Source: Planctomycetota bacterium
Lineage (GTDB): Bacteria > Planctomycetota > Phycisphaerae > WQYP01 > JAJZKY01
DNA length: 13,034 bases
Direction of reading: 5' to 3'
Assembly: GCA_021803885.1 (NCBI GenBank)
Contig: JAJZKY010000047.1
Location: 1-13,034, forward strand
The notes beneath the pieces were generated by a model. It made no database searches, was not told the origin of the DNA, and saw only the letters and a program-made list of their open reading frames with translations. Of the stretch, positions 7,387-13,034 are shown in pieces (position 1 is the stretch's first letter; each line of letters opens with the position of its first letter). Position numbers and translations under genes: made by a program.

Positions 7387-7528
7387 GTACGACCTTTCGG
7401 GGCGGCCGGTGTGGTTTACAACACCAAAAACGAATGGCGTCTGGCAGGGTAGCGTCGCACAAGCGAACTGAAAACGACTTGCGGGCGCCAGGGCTGTCTT
7501 AAGTGACCATGGGGCATGAGGGAGGGGT

Positions 7529-8104
7529 ATGAGGGATTATGCCAAGGGGCGTACGGGAGGCGGGCGCCGGGTCGTGTTGGGGGTGATGCTCGGGGTGGTG
7601 GCGCTATGGCAGGCCGGTGTGGCATCGGCGAGCGTGTTGGTAGGGACCAGCGCCTTCAAATGGGCGACATCATCGCAGGTTCGGGCCATGCGGGCGCGGG
7701 ATAATGGGACTGTGCATGGCAAGATCATCTCCTACCGTGGTCTTGTGGCGCATGTCGTTGTGGTGGTGCCGCAGCCGGAGTTTCCATTCCCAAAATTTGC
7801 GGTTCACCATGTCGCCAATCCGACACTTGAATTCCGGGCGGGGGCGACCGTCAAGTTCACGTTCATAAATCGCGTCATGGGGTTTAGCCACAGCCTTCAG
7901 ATCACCCGGACGGGGCCGCCCTTTCCCATGTTTCCGAAGGTCCAGCCGGTGTTGGCGGGGACCGAGCTGTCACCGTCGCCTAAAAGCCGGAAGTCGCCGT
8001 ATGCCACATTTACATGGCGCCCGACGGCCGGGCATTACTATTATCTTTGCGCGGTCCCGGGACATGCCGAGATGGGCATGTTTGGGGACATCATCGTGAA
8101 ATAG
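7529..8104 (+). CDS. rus: Rusticyanin (blue copper protein)
   Basis: 191-aa precursor of rusticyanin, the acid-stable type I copper protein that passes electrons in the periplasm from outer-membrane cytochrome towards terminal oxidase in iron-oxidising acidophiles. Residues 1-35 form a Sec signal peptide with Arg-rich start, a hydrophobic core at about 15-27 and cleavage likely after VASA. The mature part follows the family closely: FKWATSSQVRAM, the FPFPKF and NPTLEFRAGATV segments, GFSHSLQIT with copper ligand H121, and a C-terminal YYYLCAVPGHAEMGMFG with C174, H179 and M184. All four ligands are kept in the expected spacing. GGAGG precedes the ATG by only 3 nt, with extra upstream G/A that may help. 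No cyc or cox genes flank it here, unlike the A. ferrooxidans rus operon. Assignment is secure. Confidence 0.95.
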   Translation: MRDYAKGRTGGGRRVVLGVMLGVVALWQAGVASASVLVGTSAFKWATSSQVRAMRARDNGTVHGKIISYRGLVAHVVVVVPQPEFPFPKFAVHHVANPTLEFRAGATVKFTFINRVMGFSHSLQITRTGPPFPMFPKVQPVLAGTELSPSPKSRKSPYATFTWRPTAGHYYYLCAVPGHAEMGMFGDIIVK

Positions 8105-8201
8105 CGGCCCGAAAGCTGCGGACGCCCAGAGACCAAGATCGTTTGGCGACTGTGGGGGATCGCCATGGTGGCGGGGGTCGCGCCGTGTATCTGCATATGA
8201 A

Positions 8202-8222
8202 CGCCCCCAGGGCCTGAGGGCG
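8202..8222 (+). repeat. GC hairpin after rusticyanin
   Basis: CGCCCCCA (8202-8209) pairs with TGAGGGCG (8215-8222) apart from one C/A mismatch, with a 5-nt loop. It lies about 100 nt past the rusticyanin stop but lacks a U-tract, so it may stabilise the mRNA 3' end rather than terminate transcription. Confidence 0.35.
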
Positions 8223-8320
8223 CGAGTTCAGACGGCGCGGCATGGTTTTTCTTGGGGAAAAGCGTCCGCCGCGTGAGCTCGGACGCGTAAGCCCGGCCAA
8301 AGGCAAAAAGGGGTGTGGGT

Positions 8321-9184
8321 ATGGCGGTCACAAAGTCACAGGGTCCCTTGGAGATGCTTCGCCAAGGTGTCGCTCTCTATCGACGAGCGTTCGGGCTTTT
8401 GACGATTGAGCTCGTCGCTCTGGAGTCGGTCAACCTTCTCGCGTTCATGCTTTTGACATCGACCCATATCCTGCCCACACGCGCGCCGATGCCGACCATG
8501 ACGCGTTTGCCTGTGGCGCTATTCTTTTGGGGATTTGGCGTTGTAGAGTTCGCTTTGCAGACGGGCCTCATGCGCAGTCTGGCAAACGTGGCCGACGGGC
8601 GCGACGCCCGCGTAACAGATCTTTTATGGGGCGTAAAGCGCGGCGAGGTATGGTTGCTCGCGATCGTTTTGCAGGTGGTCAGTCTTGTGATCTTTCAGGT
8701 CGTGGCGTGGTTTGGTGTCGCAAGCGGCGTGCACGCGACCGGCAACCCTCATCACCCCATTGCCCTGCTCGCTGGCCCCTGGCTGCCATTGCTGTTTCTA
8801 TTCGGGGCGATCGCAGTCTTGGGGATTTTCGGCAACACCGTCGCGATGGCCATGGCGATGGCCGCGCGCTATACGCTCCCGGCCTTTGCGGCCCTGCGCG
8901 CGGCCCTGAAGACCTTCCGTCGCGGTTATCGCCGGTACCTGTTATTAAATTTCGCCGGCATCGGCGCCTTGATGGGAATGGCGCTGGCGTTTGCCGTGAT
9001 ATTCACGATACTTCTGGTTCTTGTGCGTTTCCTGGGTGCCGGACTCATTATCCACGTCGTGACCGCCATTATTTTTCTCGCGGTCTTATGCGTGGCCCTG
9101 ATCGCCATGCTCATGTGGGTCGTGGTGTTGTTGGCCGCTTTCGTGATCACAAGCGGTGTGGTCGGACCCGCGGACAAGCCCTGA
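8321..9184 (+). CDS. Polytopic inner-membrane protein, unknown function
   Basis: 287-aa integral membrane protein that I do not recognise with confidence. About six to eight hydrophobic segments are visible, near residues 24-47, 62-84, 109-132, 147-180 (possibly two), 206-235 and 239-280 (probably two). A short cytoplasmic-type N-terminus with LRQGVALYRRAFG resembles the start of DUF-type membrane proteins annotated 'BPSS1780-like', and a basic loop FRRGYRRY lies at 199-206. No transporter, redox or catalytic motif is seen. The ATG at 8321 is preferred to an in-frame GTG two codons earlier because AAGGGG lies 7 nt upstream. It is 216 bp after rusticyanin on the same strand, so co-transcription is possible but unproven. 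A link to electron transport is only positional. Confidence 0.8.
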   Translation: MAVTKSQGPLEMLRQGVALYRRAFGLLTIELVALESVNLLAFMLLTSTHILPTRAPMPTMTRLPVALFFWGFGVVEFALQTGLMRSLANVADGRDARVTDLLWGVKRGEVWLLAIVLQVVSLVIFQVVAWFGVASGVHATGNPHHPIALLAGPWLPLLFLFGAIAVLGIFGNTVAMAMAMAARYTLPAFAALRAALKTFRRGYRRYLLLNFAGIGALMGMALAFAVIFTILLVLVRFLGAGLIIHVVTAIIFLAVLCVALIAMLMWVVVLLAAFVITSGVVGPADKP

Positions 9185-9397
9185 GCGCACTCGGTTCGAG
9201 GCAGGCCATCCAGGCCTCTCGTATTCATGATCCATGCGGCGGCCCTTCGTGGCTCTCGGTTCTCTGAAATGTCGGACCCGCCTGGGATCCACGGCGATCG
9301 CCGCTCTCCATACTCTTAAAGGATGCAGCGCCCTTCGCCTATGAGGCCATCGCTCATGGGCAAAAACCCGGTATCATTGTCCTGTAAAGTTGCAGTA

Positions 9398-9490
9398 GTT
9401 TTATGAATAATTAATAAATAATGTGCCAAATTACAAAAATAGAAAATAGTTAGGATATATAAAAAAAAGCAATAGGACATTTTTTGTAGG
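9398..9490 (+). promoter_or_regulatory. AT-rich upstream block, probable promoter region of the UreI-like gene
   Basis: In the 372-bp gap before the channel gene, about 90 bp are strongly AT-rich with A-tracts and TATATA (9456-9461), in sharp contrast to the GC-rich surroundings. TTACAA (9431-9436) with TATATA gives a sigma70-like pair but with a 19-nt spacer, so exact boxes are uncertain. The composition fits UP-element or nucleoid-protein binding. The rest of the gap (9185-9397, 9491-9556) shows only the small palindrome GGCGATCGCC near 9293 and no gene. Confidence 0.45.
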
Positions 9491-9556
9491 GCCTGGATAC
9501 ACTGACCTCGTTCGAGATCGGCAGGGAATCACAATCATAATAAAGCGGAGGAGATC

Positions 9557-10306
9557 ATGAAGCGAATGAGAAGTCATCTGGGTCCGTGGTCTGGCCACAT
9601 GGCTATGCTGGCAGTGGGCTTATGCCTGTTTGTGGTGGGAATGCATCCGGCATGGGCGGCAACAATGTCGACTGCGGGGAGTGGAGGTGCGGCGGCCTCC
9701 TTGGCGCAGATTGCCAAGGAATTGGCGCCTGCCAAGCCGTTTTTCGTGCTGACTGACGGAAAATGGATTGCGCCCCTTATGTATATTGGCTCGTTCGCAC
9801 TACTTGCCAACGGCCTTATGCATCTCGACCCAGCGCGTAAGAAGGCCAACGAGTTCGGTGTGGGTCTCATCACCGCGACCGCCGGCATCATGTGGTGGCC
9901 GTTTTTGATCGCGATGATGATGGCGCAAGGGCTTGGGCCTCTGACAAACCTCGTGACCGGACTTGCCGGTATGTACGCGTTCTTTTTTATAGTCCTCGGG
10001 CTGACCCAGATCTTTCATGTGGAATCGCGTCACCAGCTGGGTGCGGTGGCAATCTTCATAGGGTGGCTTACCGGCGTCTACGCCTACTTCTTTCTGACGA
10101 CAGCGGCGCCTACCGGCGGGACTTGGATGTATCACTTTACGATAGCTCTGGTCTGGTTCGTGGCGATGAACCTCGCTGGCCTGCTTATGCAGGGGCGGAT
10201 GAATGAGCGCCTCGTGGGGTGGGTGGTAACGTTTGCCGCCATCTATACGTTTGCGGTGCCGGCGGTTCTCTGGTCTATGCCGCCCGGTCATCAGGGACCT
10301 TTCTAA
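9557..10306 (+). CDS. AmiS/UreI-family urea/amide channel with N-terminal signal-like extension
   Basis: 249-aa membrane protein whose residues about 73-241 match AmiS/UreI channels, including MYIGSFALLANGLMHLDP like the UreI opening segment. UreI is an inner-membrane channel that is proton-gated in Helicobacter pylori and admits urea for ammonia production; AmiS relatives serve amidases. Six helices are seen near 73-90, 101-124, 131-152, 160-183, 190-211 and 217-241. Unlike the roughly 195-aa UreI, it has about 70 extra N-terminal residues with a signal-peptide-like helix (17-30), an AWA/A cleavage site near 34 and an Ala/Gly-rich linker. Periplasm-facing His candidates include H154, H159 and H192. 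The GGAGGAG site before the ATG is strong. Neither urease nor amidase is in the window, so the substrate is open. A 24-codon gene follows closely. Confidence 0.85.
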   Translation: MKRMRSHLGPWSGHMAMLAVGLCLFVVGMHPAWAATMSTAGSGGAAASLAQIAKELAPAKPFFVLTDGKWIAPLMYIGSFALLANGLMHLDPARKKANEFGVGLITATAGIMWWPFLIAMMMAQGLGPLTNLVTGLAGMYAFFFIVLGLTQIFHVESRHQLGAVAIFIGWLTGVYAYFFLTTAAPTGGTWMYHFTIALVWFVAMNLAGLLMQGRMNERLVGWVVTFAAIYTFAVPAVLWSMPPGHQGPF

Positions 10307-10323
10307 AACAGGGGAGACGCATC

Positions 10324-10398
10324 ATGATACCTTGGACATTGGTGGATATTGCCGTGGCGGGCTGGGTAATTACCGTGGCGGTATGGTTGGCGTGTTAG
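10324..10398 (+). CDS. 24-residue single-helix membrane peptide
   Basis: A 24-codon gene begins 17 nt after the channel gene stop. It has a strong AGGGGAG ribosome-binding site 7 nt before its ATG and ends in TAG. The peptide begins MIPW and ends WLAC and is almost wholly hydrophobic: Asp8 is the only charged residue, there are Trp at 4, 14 and 21, and the last residue is Cys24. It is the length of one membrane helix. The layout resembles small membrane peptides such as those that accompany transporters and oxidases (KdpF, CydX, AcrZ), so a role as an accessory of the channel is a reasonable inference. I recognise no named family. The close spacing, the good start signal and the terminator about 110 nt downstream support a two-gene operon. 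Confidence 0.7.
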   Translation: MIPWTLVDIAVAGWVITVAVWLAC

Positions 10399-10507
10399 GC
10401 GTGCGGTGCGCACGATTGAGGTAACGGGATGGAGGGGGGAGTGGTCCAAAACGGGATGGACTGCATGAAGCGCTTGTAGGGAAAAAGAAGGGCGATGGGA
10501 GGTATTG

Positions 10508-10548
10508 ACCCGCGGTCGGCGTCATCGTCGGCCGCGGGTTTCGTTTGT
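10508..10548 (+). terminator. Strong intrinsic terminator of the channel operon
   Basis: ACCCGCGG (10508-10515) pairs perfectly with CCGCGGGT (10532-10539). Six more pairs inside, including two G-T wobbles, close on a TCAT loop (10522-10525). TTTCGTTTG follows directly. It ends transcription about 110 nt after the small peptide gene. Confidence 0.8.
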
Positions 10549-10703
10549 CGGGCGTGGTCGCCCGCGCTGATCCGTATAAGAGGATTCCGGGCGATAGCCT
10601 CAGGCGGCTGCCATTTCAGTTACTGGGTATCGGGCCTTTCCTGCCATATCTTTCAAGCTCTAGGCCTTTGCATCGAGAATGGCCATTGGGTCGGGCCCGG
10701 CGC

Positions 10704-10732
10704 TTGACATGACCAAACATCGGGGCGAATAT
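10704..10732 (+). promoter_or_regulatory. Probable sigma70 promoter for leuA
   Basis: A perfect TTGACA (10704-10709) is followed after 17 nt by GAATAT (10727-10732), which keeps the important A2, A5 and T6 of the -10. Transcription would start near 10740, giving a leader of about 250 nt before leuA. The remaining 10549-10703 stretch shows nothing recognisable. Confidence 0.55.
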
Positions 10733-10861
10733 GGTAACATGATGCCTCGTGTTTATCATTGCATGTGCCCCGATCGCGGTTTTGAGCGACTGCGGGTTTA
10801 TTGCGCCCTGTAGTATCCAGTCAATCCTTCGTTTCATCTTTTTTCGTTCAGGTTTGGGGTG

Positions 10862-10924
10862 ATGGTGTGCCTATCTTTGATTTCTCAAGGAATCTGCGAC
10901 TGCGTTGCGCCTGCCGGGCCGTGA
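10862..10924 (+). other. Possible leuA leader peptide (20 codons)
   Basis: In the leuA leader, an ATG opens a 20-codon frame, MVCLSLISQGICDCVAPAGP, that stops inside the hairpin at 10911-10942. Six of 20 residues are branched-chain (2 Leu, 2 Ile, 2 Val), including one CTA leucine codon. The upstream site is weak (AGG, 9 nt away). There is no run of Leu codons as in enteric leu leaders, so this is only a candidate. Confidence 0.25.
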
Positions 10925-10942
10925 GCCACGGTTGCCCGGCAG
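10911..10942 (+). promoter_or_regulatory. Strong hairpin in the leuA leader
   Basis: CTGCCGGG (10911-10918) pairs with CCCGGCAG (10935-10942). Inside, CCGTG pairs with CACGG around an AGC loop, leaving a 3-nt TTG bulge, so the stem totals 13 bp. It ends 48 nt before the leuA start. With no U-tract it is not an intrinsic terminator; it could control translation or RNA stability. Confidence 0.5.
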
Positions 10943-10990
10943 TGGCCGCCGACCACGGCGTAAGTCGCACTGACCTTGGGAGATGCCACG

Positions 10991-12697
10991 ATGTTAGAGA
11001 CACCGCACCACAAATACCGGCCCTTTGCGCCGGTGAACCTTGCTGATAGGACGTGGCCTGGGCGTACGCTGCAGGCCCCGCCGACTTGGCTTAGTACGGA
11101 TTTACGCGACGGGAACCAGGCCCTTTTCGAGCCACTGGATGTCGATGCGAAGCGGGAATTGTTCGCACTGTTGTGCGCTATAGGTTTCAAGGAGATCGAA
11201 ATCGGCTTCCCCTCTGCGTCGCGCGCGGATTTTGCCTTCGTGCGGGATCTCATCGAGCGACAGCTGATACCGGAGGATGTGACCATAGGGGTCCTCACGC
11301 CGGCACGGGGCGATCTCATCGATCGGTCGATAGAGGCTCTCGTCGGCGCTCGGCGCGCGATTGTTCACGTCTATAACGCGGTGTCGCCGGTGTTTCGTGA
11401 CGTGGTCTTTCGCAAGACCAAAGCCGAGGTCATGGCCATGGCAGTCGATGCGACGCGGCGCGTGCGGGCATTGACCGACCGCAGGCCAGAGACGCAATGG
11501 GTACTGCAGTACAGTCCGGAAGCGTTCAGCGCCACCGAATTGGATTTTTCGAAGGCGATCTGCGATGCGGTCGTGGACGCGTTCAAAGCCACGGATGAGG
11601 CCCGGGTCATCATTAACTTGCCGGCGACCGTGGAGGTGGCGACGCCCAACGTATTTGCCGATCAGGTGGAGTGGATGCACCGCCACATCGCCAGGCGCGA
11701 GGCGGTAGTCTTGAGTGTGCGTCCCCATAATGACCGCGGTACCGCCGTAGCGGCCGCCGAGCTTGCGGTCATGGCGGGCGCGGAACGTGTGGAGGGCTGT
11801 CTTTTCGGCAATGGCGAGCGGACTGGCAATGTCGATCTTGTGACCCTTGCATTGAACCTTTATACGCAAGGGGTCGCGCCGGGGCTCGATTTTTCGCGGC
11901 TCGACGAGATTGCGCGCACGGCCTCGCGGCTTACGCGGCTGCCCATGCACCCGCGCCACCCCTATGTCGGCGATCTCGTCTACACAGCGTTTTCCGGGTC
12001 TCATCAGGATGCGATCCATAAGGGTCTTTGTGCGCAACGCCCAGGCGCGCCATGGGATGTTCCTTATTTGCCGCTCGATCCCAAGGACGTGGGGCGTGAC
12101 TATCAGGCGGTGATTCGCGTAAACAGTCAGTCGGGTAAGGGCGGGGTCGCCCACCTCCTGGAGGCGCATTATGGGGTCGTGCTGCCGCGCCGGATGTTGA
12201 TCGGGCTCGGCGCGGCGGTGCAGGCGCGCGCCGATGAGACCGGAGGCGAGATCGCGGCAGCCGAGATCTGGAGGATTTTTTGCGACCATTATCTGAAAGA
12301 TTCGGAAACGGTCCGCTATCACGGCTACGATCTCGACACGCGCGCCGATGGCCACCATGTGCGGCTGCGTCTTGCGATCCGCGGACGGGTCGTGCATTAC
12401 GAAGGGTGTGGGAACGGTCCGTTAGACGCGGCGTGCCGGGCATTGCCAGGGGCCATACGCTTATGCCACTACGAAGAGCGGGCGGTGCGCGCCGGATCGG
12501 ATGCGCAGGCTTTGGCCCTTGTGGAGGTCGCAGACCCCGAGGATGGCCAGACCGTCATGGCCGCCGGCCTCCACGAAAACCTCGTGACGGCCTCACTGAT
12601 GGCTTTGGTCCGGGCGTGGGCGGGCCTTGCGCTAAGCGCTGCGATCGGCGCAGAGACGGGGCCGCACGCCGTTCTCGGGGCCGACGGCCGGGCATGA
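10991..12697 (+). CDS. leuA: 2-isopropylmalate synthase, class 2 (LeuA2), with altered metal-binding motif
   Basis: 568-aa LeuA of the longer class typified by Mycobacterium tuberculosis. It condenses acetyl-CoA with 2-oxoisovalerate, the first committed step of leucine synthesis. The catalytic barrel shows TDLRDGNQAL with the metal-binding Asp, EIEIGFPSAS, YSPEAFSATELDF, GCLFGNGERTGN with the metal-binding Asn, and GDLVYTAFSGSHQDAI; LPLDPKDVGRDYQAVIRVNS leads into the C-terminal regulatory domain, which ends with an LVTASLMAL segment. The HPHNDRGT metal motif of the family reads R244-P-H-N-D-R-G-T here, so the first His ligand is replaced by Arg (codon CGT, one transition from CAT). Everything around it is conserved. 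The ATG at 10991 has GGGAG 8 nt upstream; an in-frame TTG five codons earlier overlaps that site and is less likely. Confidence 0.95.
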   Translation: MLETPHHKYRPFAPVNLADRTWPGRTLQAPPTWLSTDLRDGNQALFEPLDVDAKRELFALLCAIGFKEIEIGFPSASRADFAFVRDLIERQLIPEDVTIGVLTPARGDLIDRSIEALVGARRAIVHVYNAVSPVFRDVVFRKTKAEVMAMAVDATRRVRALTDRRPETQWVLQYSPEAFSATELDFSKAICDAVVDAFKATDEARVIINLPATVEVATPNVFADQVEWMHRHIARREAVVLSVRPHNDRGTAVAAAELAVMAGAERVEGCLFGNGERTGNVDLVTLALNLYTQGVAPGLDFSRLDEIARTASRLTRLPMHPRHPYVGDLVYTAFSGSHQDAIHKGLCAQRPGAPWDVPYLPLDPKDVGRDYQAVIRVNSQSGKGGVAHLLEAHYGVVLPRRMLIGLGAAVQARADETGGEIAAAEIWRIFCDHYLKDSETVRYHGYDLDTRADGHHVRLRLAIRGRVVHYEGCGNGPLDAACRALPGAIRLCHYEERAVRAGSDAQALALVEVADPEDGQTVMAAGLHENLVTASLMALVRAWAGLALSAAIGAETGPHAVLGADGRA

Positions 12698-12791
12698 GGC
12701 AAGACTGCCATAAGTCTCATACAGACTCTGAAATAGCTTGCTATCGTTGGGCGCCTAGGATGTCTCGTGCAAACGGCAAGGAGGAGAGTAT

Positions 12792-13034
12792 ATGAGAAAG
12801 GAGCTAGTGGCGGTTGGCAGTTCCCTGCTTTTGATGACGATGTTGACGGCGTGTCACCATAAAACCAGTGGCAGTGCGGCCAATGGGTCTGGGGCGGCAT
12901 CGTCCGGGGCCACAAGCGGCGCTGGCGCTAATGGCGGCGCGGCAGGAACGGCCGGTGGGGCGAGTGGCAGCGGAACGAGCGGGGGTACGACGTCCCCGGG
13001 TGGCGGCACGGGAACGGCAGGCGGTGGCAGCGGA
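12792..13034 (+). CDS. Gly/Ser/Ala-rich lipoprotein, 3' end beyond window
   Basis: The ATG at 12792 follows AAGGAGGAGA, a near-perfect ribosome-binding site, and opens 81 codons to the window edge. Residues 1-20 form a lipoprotein signal peptide (MRKE, hydrophobic core SSLLLMTML) ending in the lipobox LTAC, so C21 should be lipidated. The part that follows is almost entirely Gly, Ser, Ala and Thr, with a few Asn and Pro, and looks like a flexible tether. Any folded domain lies outside the window, so function is unknown. The gene is 94 bp after leuA with no obvious terminator between; a small alternating set AGACT/AGTCT/AGACT (12702-12727) could form either of two weak hairpins. The Lys-Glu start and Asp-free position after Cys suit outer-membrane sorting, by inference. 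Confidence 0.85.
   Translation, partial: MRKELVAVGSSLLLMTMLTACHHKTSGSAANGSGAASSGATSGAGANGGAAGTAGGASGSGTSGGTTSPGGGTGTAGGGSG

Larger units (their letters stand above)
6433..7528. other. 1.1-kb gene-free, hairpin-rich interval
   Basis: This gap lies between the divergent phosphoribosyltransferase and rusticyanin genes. Open frames exist on both strands (for example 6727-7056 minus and 7001-7378 plus) but are Arg/Pro/Ala-rich, overlap each other and lack family motifs and ribosome-binding sites. Structures include GGGTG(T)GAAA/TTTCACCC (6695-6725), ACTCC/GGAGT (6773-6799), a perfect 9-bp stem at 6925-6948, the palindrome CGCTATAGCG (7225-7234) and ACCTC/GAGGT (7328-7343). Part of it is bracketed by a direct repeat. 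It should also contain the rusticyanin promoter, which I cannot place with confidence. Confidence 0.55.

Noticed and set aside
6760..7400. Known structured RNA: RNase P RNA, tmRNA, SRP RNA, cobalamin riboswitch or group II intron
   Set aside because: None of the conserved sequence blocks of these RNAs that I know could be found on either strand.
8527..9267. 246-codon plus-strand frame overlapping the membrane-protein gene
   Set aside because: Its Arg/Gly-rich translation is the shifted reading of the hydrophobic protein at 8321-9184, which has the better start and composition.
10742..10813. Alternative leuA leader peptide of 23 codons
   Set aside because: It would begin almost at the predicted transcription start with no ribosome-binding site and has only two Leu codons.
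11102..12397. 431-codon open frame antisense to leuA
   Set aside because: It lies wholly inside the well-supported leuA frame, is rich in Arg/His with no family motif, and is a by-product of GC-rich codon use.
1..13034. CRISPR array, tRNA or rRNA gene
   Set aside because: No regularly spaced repeats, no tRNA T-loop with cloverleaf, and no conserved rRNA segments were seen.

Overview
The window looks like chromosomal DNA from an acidophilic, iron-oxidising proteobacterium of the Acidithiobacillus / Acidiferrobacter / Acidihalobacter type. The main reasons are a clear rusticyanin (7529-8104), a UreI/AmiS-family channel of the kind used for acid tolerance (9557-10306), and a moderately GC-rich composition. 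Genus is an inference; no rRNA or other taxonomic marker is present.

Left part (1-6432): mostly minus-strand housekeeping and stress genes separated by long gene-free gaps. It holds the end of an AmmeMemoRadiSam pair (protein B at 476-1300 and partial protein A at 1-479, joined by an ATGA overlap), a 'host attachment'/baeRF-type protein (2096-2542), a plus-strand alpha/beta hydrolase of the dienelactone-hydrolase type (3281-3931), and a two-gene minus-strand operon of a phosphoribosyltransferase (5779-6432) and full-length DNA polymerase X with a PHP nuclease domain (4039-5769). The gap 2543-3280 contains a nested inverted repeat that folds as a possible three-way junction, and a run of perfect hairpins ending in a terminator-like one with no gene upstream of it.

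Middle (6433-7528): 1.1 kb with no convincing gene but many strong hairpins. A 0.63-kb segment of it is bracketed by an unusual direct repeat (two octamers, together at one end and 7 nt apart at the other).

Right part (7529-13034): all plus strand. It carries rusticyanin with all four copper ligands, a polytopic membrane protein of unknown role, an AT-rich block upstream of the UreI/AmiS-like channel, a 24-residue membrane peptide with its own strong ribosome-binding site, a strong intrinsic terminator, then a promoter and long leader before a class-2 2-isopropylmalate synthase (leuA), and finally the start of a Gly/Ser/Ala-rich lipoprotein cut by the window edge.

The most notable points are: the LeuA reads Arg where the first His of the metal-binding HxH motif should be; the tiny membrane peptide placed next to the channel gene; rusticyanin standing apart from any cyc/cox genes; and structured gene-free segments that may be non-coding RNAs or remnants of small mobile elements.
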